Assembly (NCBI RefSeq): GCF_008831285.2 | Contig: NC_045149.1 | Coordinates: 2,110,001-2,174,000, forward strand | DNA: 64,000 nucleotides | Direction: 5' to 3' | From: Nymphaea colorata | Lineage: Eukaryota; Streptophyta; Magnoliopsida; Nymphaeales; Nymphaeaceae | Shown: one piece after another, positions 55,092 through 64,000 of the stretch | Numbering within the stretch: the stretch's first letter is position 1 | Layout: each line of letters begins with the position of its first letter | Position numbers and translations under genes: made by a program | The notes under the pieces: generated by a model | The model's input: the letters and a program-made list of their open reading frames with translations, nothing else | Told to the model about the DNA's origin: nothing | The model's database searches: none

Positions 55092-57650
55092 TGAATAGGT
55101 ATGGATAAGTTTGTGGTGAAAATGCCTATATTTGATAAACATTCTTCAAAACAAGAAGAAATCAAATCAAGCCAAGAAGGATAATCAAGTGAGAAGCAAA
55201 ATGACATAGGATTTAATGACATAGAATTTGATGAACCATAGTTGCTTGCAGATCTTGCGCTTCGTCATCCTATGTCAACTTATTATCCAAATGTTTGGGG
55301 AAGTATTCGCAGAGCTTATTTTCTATAAGGCCCTTGTCAGCCTCGTAATTTTGATTTTCAGCCCATCCATCAAAAGGAAAAGTTTAATCCAAAGTGGTTT
55401 GATGAATATAAGAATTGGTTGGAGTACAGTCTATGCAAACATAGAGCATATTACCAATATTACCACCTTTTCAGGTTATAACATACTGACATTTTTGTTA
55501 ACGAGGCATTTGTATCCACTGGGTTTGACAATTGGAAAAAGAAGAAAAGATTTAATTTACATGTTGGGGGTCATAACAGCCATCATAATATAGCACAAAT
55601 AAAATGTACAAGCCTAATGCAACTACAGTGCTTCAAAAGCAAAATGACCAATAAAAGAATGAATATTAAACTCTTCTTTGGGCATCTATGAATACAATAA
55701 GAATACTATTAAGGCCAGGATTGCCATTTTGATGGCATGATGAAAGTGAACCCTCTTTCAATAGAGGAAATTTTATCAAGATATTGGAATCATTTGCAAA
55801 GATTGGCAGCCAACTTGATAAAGTTGTATCAAAGAATGCTTTAGAGATTAGCAAGCTGACATCTCCTGATATAGAAGAAGATATTGCAAGAGCATGTATA
55901 ATAGAAACTACAAATGCTATTATGAAGGAGCTTGGAGGTACCTTTTTTTCTCTATTGCATGCTGATCCTCGAGCTATATTGACTAAAAAACAAATGGATA
56001 TTGTATTAAGATTTGTTAATAAAAAGGGTCAAGTAGCTGAGCGATTTCTTGCCCTTGTATATGTTTTTGAGACAAGTGCCATACTATTAAAAACAACAGT
56101 AGAATAAACATTTTACATGCATGGATTGAGCACAACAAGTTTGTGTAGACAAGGTTATGATGGAGCAAGAAATATGAAAGGAGCATTTAACGGACTAAAG
56201 ACTTGTATATTAAATGAGGATGAGTGTCCATATTATATTCATTGTTTTGCACATCAACTTCAATGGGCACTAGTTGTTGTTGCTAAACATCATCCAGTAA
56301 CTAGGTTCTTTTTTGGAATATTATCCAGATTGTCAAATTTTTTCTACTACTTGCAAAAGGTCTCAGCTTATTCGGGAAGCAAAATGCCTGAGAATTGCTG
56401 AAGCACTTGAATTAGTTGAACTTCAAATAAGACGAGGACTAAATCAAGCGATGAGTCTCAAACGACCTGGTGATACTTACTGGAGTTCTCATTATGATGC
56501 TTTAGTCAATTTAGTCAACATGTATCCTTCTGTGCTTAAGGCATTAGACTTTATTGCAGAAAATATAAGTAAAGGAAAATGGGAGGCACTTGAATTGATG
56601 CATATATTGCAAAATTTTGAATTTATGTTTGGCTTGCGATTGATGTATAAAGTTTTGAGAATAACTGACACATTTTCACAAGCGCTCTAATGAAAAGATC
56701 AAAATATTGTAAATGCTATGAATTTAGTTATTGTATCAAAGACATGCCTTCAAGATGTGAGAGATAATGGTTACGACTCTTCTATACACCTTAAAGACGA
56801 TCCATATGTGTACATGCATTTTTGCATCATTATCGTGTTGAAGTATTTTATGTTGTCATTGATATTCCACTTCAAGAGTTGAACAGTCGTTTCACTGAAG
56901 CAAATACAGAGCTTCTTCTTTCAATGGTGTGTTTAAGTCCAATAAATAGCTTTTCTGCTTTTGATAAACATAAGCTTTCGTCTTGCCGAGTTCTATCCTA
57001 AAGACTTCAATGGAGTAGACTACTATAGACTAGAAAGTCAATCAGATGTGTATGTTGAAAACATGAAAACCACTGAAGAGTTTTTAAATTTGAAATCTTT
57101 GACTGAGCTATCTGAAATGATGGTAACAACTGGAAAACACATAATATTTTCTCTGGTGTATTTGTTGAGAGAGCATTTTCAACTATGAACATTATCAAAA
57201 CTAGGCTTCGTAGCAAGATGGAAGATGAACGGGTTAATGATGCTTTAATCACTTATATTGAGAGGAACACATTTGACAGTATCAATGATGAAGCAATCAT
57301 GCATCTTTTTCAGAATATGAAAAACAGACGATGCCACATGTAATTTTGTTCATGACTATATTTTTTTTACTTGCTTTTTGAGGCCAATTGTAAATTTGTC
57401 TATAAATATAGTCATTTTATTTACTCTTTGATGCTAATTGTAAATTTGTTCATAACTGTAGTCATTTAATTGACTTTTTGATGCCATTAGTCAATTGAAA
57501 TTTTGTCCATAACTATAATGGTTTGATTTGCTTGTTGGAACCAATTGTAAGTTTGTTCATAACTATGGTTATTTGTTTTATTTTTAAAATAACATATATT
57601 TTAATTTTTTTTTCACATACTATGTACTAGTGCCCCACAGTGAAACAAGC
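55092..57650 (+). pseudogene. hAT-superfamily transposase (TTF-type / DUF4371 / hAT C-terminal), decayed copy 2
   Basis: Same family as 7577-10288 and better preserved. N-terminal KFVVKMPIFDKHSS is at about 55107. The TTF-type finger region at 55330-55470 reads CQPRNFDFQ, WFDEYKNWLEYS and KHRAYYQYYHLF. DUF4371 follows: 55784-56107 (KMDI-type text with KGQVAERFLALVYVFET), 56117-56401 (CRQGYDGARNMKGAFNGLK, YYIHCFAHQLQWALV) and 56313-56690 (LKRPGDTYWSSHYDALVNL). The C-terminal dimerisation region at 57020-57340 has LTELSEMMVTT, VERAFSTMN-type text and ERVNDALITYIERNTFDSI. Frameshifts and stops separate the pieces. A terminus-like 'agtgccccac' at 57629-57640 matches the other copy. Transposition function is lost. 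Confidence 0.8.
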
Positions 57651-57718
57651 ACCACCCCCTCCACCACCTGTTCCCCTAAATCTCTCAATCGCTCTACAAA
57701 ACAACACATTTTTACTAA

Positions 57719-59877
57719 CACTAAGACATGAAATCGTTAGTAAAAGTTTAACATATACTGATGTGAAGTACAAAACATTAGGTATTGACATATGTCAAAA
57801 TGTCAGTACCCATAAACATTTACTGACGTTTATGTTAGTAAATGTGTAGTATATTCTGATGCGAAAATAGGAGCATCACATTTAATCAACATATACTAAC
57901 GTCCAATAGTGTGTTAGCAGTTGTCTATACTTTATTGATGTGCATCTTTCTATGACAAAATCCCAAAAGTCCACTTTTTAATTACGGTGATACTTTGTGC
58001 ATACATTAGTGGAAATTTCAATATACTGTATTTTTTCTAAAGTTTTCTTCATGACGGTACAATTATATCTGATTTTTTTGCTGCACCAATGAAAGTTTTC
58101 CCTTATCCCACCTTGTTTCCTTCTTTTCTTCTTTACCCCTTCCTCCTTTCCCTCGTTTTCCCCCTTTTCCTCTGCCTTCCTCCTATGTTCGCCTCTGGTG
58201 AACCTGATCCCATTGCAATCTCTCCTTTGGTGAACCTCAACTATGTCATCTCTTCCTCTTCCTCTAGAGCAGCAGACCTCCTAGCTTCATAGGTACGCAT
58301 TCTCCACCTCTCTATGTCTCTCTCTCATTGCTTGTCTCCCTCTCCTTCATCACTTGATCACACTCCTCTTTCTTGTTGTGCAAGCAGTCGAGCAGCCGCA
58401 GCCATTGCTCCTCTTTCATTGCCTAACAACGCTCCTCTCCCTCCTTGCCTAAGGTTGCCAACTAACATCAAGCAAGAGCAGCTGTAGCCATTACTGTTTT
58501 TCCAATTTATTCTCCTTGAACAAGTATCTCTTCACTTTTTTTTCTCTCTCTCAACTTTTTCTGGGATGTGTTCCCTTTTCGTTATCTTTTTATGGTTTCT
58601 TTTGATTTTTCAGGCAGATTAGTTTAGCATCTTGGCAAAATGTAGTTTACGCTAATCAGGTTAGTTCTGGAACATTAAACTTTTGACCTCCTAAATTTAA
58701 AATCGTATCTGGTTACAAAAGATTCTCCATAAGTTTCATGGCTCATCAAACTAAATATCTTAAGTTGAATTGAAGTTATATGCTTGAAGTCCTCTTTTTC
58801 ACTTTTTTTGCATTGAGATAAATTTGGGTCTAAGATTAGAAAGGGAGGGTAGTATCTTAGACCAGTAGATTTCAGATCTTGAGAATCTTAAGTTAGAACA
58901 GGTCAAGGACAATGAAATGCCTCCTAATTGTTTCAAGGGAGATTTTGTTACTTTGAAATTGGCTGTGATGAGATCAGATCCCAAACTCACAACGATAAAT
59001 GACTTGTAATTTTTATAGCTGTGTTTTGTTTCACCCATCACATTTAATTCGATTTTTTGCTAAGCAAGAAACGTAACCCAAAAACTTTGCTATATGACAA
59101 TAATGATCATCTGGCTCAATACAGTAGACATATTTCTCTAAATGGACACTGCTTCAGCTTGCACTGGTTCTGGCAATGCATATCTAGAAAGCCTCTCCTG
59201 GCCCACCAGCAGGGGCTCCTGTCCTGTTGTAAGGGTGGTAACACCATATGCCCTCAAATATCAATCAAGTCTAGTTCAACCCCATTGGGAAACTTAGAGT
59301 GGACAAGTTTTATATTTGGGCACTCAAATGAAAGCAGTAAAACATGTTCCCAGTCATGGTGATAGCTAGCAGATAGAACTCACGTGTGGAAAAGGAGAAC
59401 ATATTCAACAACTTGCTCCAACATGTGACTGCACATTTGCATCTTAATTAGCATGCAGAACATGGGTGGGGGTTAATCATTTGATTATCTACACATTGGA
59501 ACGACTCAACCATTGATTTATTTGATGGTCTGCCCTTCAGCTAGAAATTGCTAACTCTGCTATCAGTTGATGGGTTGAAGAGTTAGCGGGATGTTTGACA
59601 ATAGTAACAGCTAGGTCTTCTATTTAGTTTAATTAATTTTCAATAGCTTGTCCTGTAATCTGAACAACCTTTCTGATTTTATCTAGTTTTCAACTTCTAA
59701 AATCATTGGTTACTAGTTTTACATGTAGTAGTTGCATGCTTCATTATTCACTGAGGGCCTAACTAATTAATTTCATCAACTTCTTATGAATATAATATCA
59801 AACATATCCAACATGTTTGTGAAAGATGCATCAATTTTCTTTTTTATTTTTATATATTATAGTTGTATAACACGCAC

Positions 59878-59935
<58 letters not shown>

Positions 59936-59983
59936 GTACACATATTTTGAAATATAGATTTATAAGATCAAAATTTACAAATT

Positions 59984-60017
<34 letters not shown>

Positions 60018-60230
60018 TTTTTAATGGGTTTCTAGGACACGGCGTATTTGTGATGTATATAGTTGCAAGGCATAGCCTCAATCACATTGTGTTTATATGT
60101 GTTTCCTCACTAGTAAAAGTGAGGGAATACATAACTTGCCAGCTGACACATTTTATTTTTTCTTTATTGTCTTGTTAAAGTACATTCAACACCAACTACT
60201 CTAAGAAGAATACATATAGAAGATCACAAT
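57719..60230 (+). mobile_element. Probable 5' non-coding region of a CACTA element
   Basis: CACTAAGACATG at 57719 is a candidate terminus. It is followed over about 250 bp by repeated words in both senses (gttagtaaa, ttactgacgtttatg, atatactgatg, atactaacgtc), which resembles CACTA subterminal repeats. 58080-58560 is pyrimidine-rich with short open frames and an ag|gtacgc donor-like site near 58292, like a leader exon. TA/GA microsatellites lie at 59884-59936 and 59988-60017. No transposase text occurs here. The 3' end of the element is not seen, so the start is tentative. Confidence 0.45.
59884..60017. repeat. Two TA microsatellites, the first ending in GA
   Basis: TA repeats at 59884-59918 run into GA repeats to 59936. 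A second TA tract is at 59988-60015. Confidence 0.92.
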
Positions 60231-60269
60231 TAGATTGCAAAGAGAAAAGGCAGTGCTGAATTTTTATCA

Positions 60270-62300
60270 AGGCTCAATAATTTCATGAACCTTGTTAGAG
60301 TGAAAAATGCTATAGTAGATGGAAGGATGAGGTGTCCTTGCATTTGAGGTCCCAATCTACAAAAGAAGCACTCAATCATATCATACGCCATGGATTTGTG
60401 CAAACATATATTCATTTGTATTATCATGGAGAATCAGTTAGGCCATCTTTCACTAGAACTAACCAGTCAACTAATGCTGAAGTTGAAAATATGCAAGGAT
60501 CAATTTCAGATGTTTTTAACCTACCTAAACATGTAGCTCCTTGTGAGCGGCCTACTGGCCATGCTAATGATGAAGGGTTAAATGAGGATGTGTTCAAAAT
60601 ATTAAGCAAAGATGCCAAAGAACAACTCTATCCAAGGTCTATTCAATTTACAAAACTGAGCTTCTTGATTCTCTTGTGTCATATAAATACTTTAATTGAG
60701 TGGAGTAACAAAAGCCTTCGTATGTTGCTTTAATTACTGCACAAGGTTTTGTCTAGTAGGTGTCCAGTTACCAAAAACTGTGCACATGGCTAAAAAGATC
60801 ATTGCAGACTTAGGCTTCAACTATGAGATGATAGATGTCTATCCTAACAACAACATACTATTTAGGAACCACTCTGCAATGAATGATCTATGTGACATAT
60901 GTGGTGCATCAAGATGGAAGGAACCCCAACAACAATCACGCAATAGGAAAAAGACTAAAGTGAAGAGAACACCTATGAAGACCATGCATTACTTTCCTAT
61001 TGTGACACAATTGAGAAGACTTTCCACAATGTCTGAGGTTGCATGACAAAATGACATGGCATAGCAACGAACGTGTAAAGTGCTCAGACACCCAGCAAAT
61101 AGTGTTGGGTGGAAAAGTTTTATTGAAATGCTTGTGTTGTTTACTATGGACGCACGGAATGTACAATTGGATTTAGCAAGCGATGCATTGAATCCATTTG
61201 GAACATCAAGCCCAACTTACAATATATGGCCTATTGTATTGGTAGATACAATATTCCCACCTTGGATGTGTATAGAACAATCTTATATGTTATTATCACT
61301 TATCATTTTAGGACCAACAGCTCCAAGCACACGTGACATGGATGTCTACTTGCAGTCACTTGTAGCTGAATTGAATATGTTATGGACTGATGGGATACAA
61401 ACCTTCAATGTGTATAAAAGAGAATATTTTTAATTACGTGCAGCTTTTATTGTGGACCATACATGATTTTCTAGGTTATGCATACTTGTCAAAATGCAGT
61501 ACAAAGGGAAAACTAGCGTACCCAAACTGTCACAAACATACACGTTCTTTAAGACTAAAGCATAGCATAAAGATGTGTTCTATGGGGCATCGTTGGTTAT
61601 CGATGAGTCATAGATTTCAAAAGAATAGACATTCCTTTGATTGATCTATTGAAATGAGGCCATCTCCCCCACTGCTTCTTGGGTCTGATGTTTTGCATGA
61701 GTTGACGCTAATGTATCATATATTGGGAGAAACAAGTACATTAACTGAAACTTTGTTATACAGCTAGAAGAAAAAAAACATCATCTCCACATTATCATAT
61801 TGGGAGCATAACATGTTATGTTACAATTTAAATTTTATGCACATTGAGAAGAACATTTGTGACAATATTACTAGTACATTGTTGAATATGAGCAACAAAT
61901 GATAAGATCATTTCAATGTCTGATTAGGCTTAAAGCAAATGAACATAAGACAGCCACTTCATGCACGTTAGTGTCATAATTAAGATATATGGATATTGAT
62001 TGCTGATTGTTATAATATAAGCAGGAAAAAGAAAGATGCCTTTTGCAAAGTGTTAAAGAATTTGAAAGTGCCAGACAACCATGCAACTAACATCTCACAA
62101 TACAATTACAGGGTGCAAAATTACAAAGTTACAAACTCACAGTTGTCATATAAATCTCTAGCAATTTATTACTTTGGCATTGTGCAGGTCGTTACCAAAG
62201 AGGGTTAGTGAAGTTGTGATCAAATTTTGTAAGTATTTCAGAAAGCTATGTATGATGACCATAACAGGCAAAGACATGCAGATAGAACAACAAATTGCAC
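60270..62300 (+). pseudogene. CACTA transposase, tnp2 family
   Basis: Decayed TNP2 protein. N-terminal CPCLRSQSTKEALNHIIRHGFVQ and HLYYHGE (60332-60420) match the zinc-binding tnp2 start. Then come LPKTVHMAKKIIADLGFNYEMIDV and LCDICGASRWK with KTMHYFPIVTQLRRLS (60760-61035). 'VLRHPA.S..WK' is at 61080, and DARNVQLDLASDALNPFG, WPIVLVDTIFPPWMC and RDMDVYLQSLVAELNMLW at 61145-61390. LLLWTIHDFLGY, CSTKGKLAYPNCHKHT and SMGHRWLSMSHRF follow to 61640. Further fragments are at 61996-62208 (KKKDAFCKVLKNLKVPDNHATNIS). Stops and frameshifts break it into at least seven pieces. The enzyme would cut and join the element ends; this copy cannot. Confidence 0.85.
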
Positions 62301-62811
62301 TAGCATTGTGCCAATTGGGGATGATATTTCACTAACATTGTTTGACAGCATGGTGCATTTAACAATTCATTTGGCACATGAAGTTCACCCTGGTGGACTA
62401 GTGCAATATTATTGGCTGTATTTGATTGACAAGTGTATAATTTGTATATGCATGCCTTACATGAATATAGCTCTATAATTTTGATGTTCATCTTGTTTTG
62501 TCTATTTTCTTAGGTATTTATTGAAGTTGAAATGTTATGTACGTAAAAGAAATCAACCTAAAGAATCTGTTGTAGAGGGTTATTTGGTGGATGAATGTTT
62601 GACATTTTGCTATGCTTATTGCCATTATACAAAGGCTAGATTTAATTGGCAAGAAAGAAATGATGAAGAAATGGTTACAGATCCAGAGAATGAGTTAAGT
62701 GTGGTCAAAATGGGTCGTCCATTGGGCGCAGCTGAGGTGATATCCACGAACAGCTTAACTTATCAATATATACTATTTAATCACAAAGTAGTAGAACAAT
62801 ATCTTCAGTAA
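62290..62811 (+). pseudogene. DUF4218 region of the CACTA element
   Basis: Follows tnp2 in the usual order. It has PIGDDISLTLFDSMVHLTIHLAHEV and GGLVQYYWLYLID (62305-62435). A break follows, then KCYVRKRNQPKESVVEGYLVDECLTFC (62521-62620), all typical of the DUF4218 segment that accompanies plant CACTA transposases. The molecular role of DUF4218 is not known to me. Confidence 0.8.
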
Positions 62812-63119
62812 GAATATGTGCAACGACATGTAAATGTTATGTTTTGTCTTACTTATGCTTTGTACGTAAATTTGCTAATAAATATCCCTTATGCTTAAGA
62901 AACATTTGACGTTGGTTAAGTGATAATACCATAGAAGGCTCCATGACATTGAGTGAGTTCATAAAAGAACATTTTTGGATTGGTTTCAAGATCATTTAAG
63001 CTTCAATATATTGAGCGTGCAATCATATAGCATAATGTCTGTTATTCTAATATCTTCAATTTTCAACGGATCCATCTCTCAATCTCAAGAAATTTCAAAC
63101 AAATGTCATGACATATAAA

Positions 63120-63540
63120 TGATACATAGTTAGTGGGATAGGATTTCATATAAAAAATTGCGACAGAAATATGAAATTTCTCAATAGTGGTGTACTTGTT
63201 AAAGTACAAACAACTAGCTTTTCTAGCACAAGAAATATATACCAGATTATTGGTGAAGTTGGATATTATGGATATATTAATGACATTATAGAGTTCAACA
63301 ACCATGAGCGGTTGAAATATGTTTTGTTCAAATTTGAATAGTTTGACATATTAAGTTTACTTAAGTGGGGCATTAAACAAGATGAATTTGGTTTCAGATG
63401 CATTAATATCAACTATAAGTTTATGAACGACGAACCCTTTTGTACTAGCTTCTCAAGCAGAACAAGGATTTTATGTAGAAAACTTTGTTGACCATGCAAA
63501 ATTTGGCAATCTTGCATGTAATGACCGTTCATATGGAATG
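63120..63540 (+). pseudogene. DUF4216 region of the CACTA element
   Basis: One reading frame runs from about 63141 with LNSGVLVKVQTTSFSS, GYYGYINDIIEF and LKYVLFKFE-stop-FDILS. The stop stands where the family has 'C.WFD'. It continues GIKQDEFGFRCININ and NDEPF, then shifts frame to VLASQAEQGFYVENF. This matches DUF4216, which usually follows DUF4218 in plant CACTA elements. One nonsense codon and one frameshift were seen. Confidence 0.75.
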
Positions 63541-63589
63541 AACAAAAAATGAACAAAATATTTACTCGTCTCTATATTCTCAGTACAGG

Positions 63590-64000
63590 AATCCACGAGA
63601 GATAGAACTCGACTCGTCAGCACGAGATCTGATCGTTTCTGCCACCTTAAACAAGGGTAATCAGATCAAGGACTATAATAAGTATTTAAGGTCCCAAAGT
63701 GTGATTGTCATCAAACCCAAATGCAAAAGGGATCCTTAATTCTGAAATAAGAGGATTTAAGAAATCTAAGTGGATCATTAGATATTAGAGAGCATGAACT
63801 AAAAATTCTTGGATCAAATAATATAGTTCATGATCTGTACCAACATAGACCCATGCAAGAGTTAAATTCTAGGTCTAATATGAATGCATGTAAAACTAGA
63901 TTCATTACATAATCCTAGGTCTAATATGAACGCATGTGGGCTGGGCCCATGCCATCCCATTAAAGGTCTAATGCTGGAAGTTGAAGGAAGCAGAAAGACG
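63590..64000. repeat. Repeat shared with 42070-42380, running off the window edge
   Basis: No open frame. 'gagagatagaactcgactcg', 'gggtaatcagatcaaggact', 'gaagaaatctaagtggatcat'-like and 'ggtctaatatgaatgcatg' occur in the same order as at 42070-42380. The end (63931-63967) matches 51867-51902. It is probably part of a large retroelement's non-coding region. Confidence 0.5.

Noticed and set aside
1-64000. tRNA, rRNA, CRISPR arrays or bacterial-type operons
   Set aside because: None were seen; the only tRNA-related sequences are retrotransposon primer binding sites. The array at 1-5115 has units far too long and divergent for CRISPR.

Overview
This window looks like repeat-rich nuclear DNA of a flowering plant. 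The evidence is plant-type Ty1/copia elements primed by initiator-Met tRNA, hAT and CACTA elements with plant-type transposases, many AT/GA/CT microsatellites, and one plant-specific transcription factor gene (LOB domain) with a phase-0 intron. I cannot name the species. All identifications come from motif reading by eye, not from searches.

Layout. 1-5115: about seven degenerate tandem copies of a ~640-830 bp unit carrying a recurring exon-like open frame. 5116-7560: no recognised gene. 7577-10288: a decayed TTF/DUF4371 hAT transposase. 10289-19440: an old plus-strand copia element (copia-2), split by a 909 bp TIR element (8 bp target duplication) and by a nearly complete minus-strand copia element (copia-A, 11829-17116, 5 bp target duplication). 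19831-22080: a third, minus-strand copia wreck. 23754-24744 (minus): the one convincing intact host gene, an LBD16/LBD29-like transcription factor of 234 residues in two exons. 24.8-34.7 kb: intergenic DNA with dense microsatellites and several inverted-repeat (MITE-like) elements. 34.7-39.3 kb: nothing recognised except a hAT end fragment and a GC-rich open stretch. 39316-42035 (minus) and 44534-48172 (plus): two members of one copia family (copia-B), both lacking gag and protease. 48.2-55 kb: a kinesin-14 gene fragment, unclassified repeats and a cluster of short tandem duplications. 55092-57650: a second hAT of the same family as the first. 57.7-63.5 kb: a CACTA element with tnp2, DUF4218 and DUF4216 regions, all broken. 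63.6-64 kb: a repeat shared with 42.1-42.4 kb.

How the parts relate. Apart from the LBD gene the window is a stack of transposable-element insertions, and target-site duplications give a partial order: copia-2 is older than the 909 bp element and copia-A inserted within it. No element here looks autonomous today, since every transposase or polyprotein has stops, frameshifts or deletions. The least explained structure is the tandem array at the left edge. I found no evidence of a new multi-gene system.
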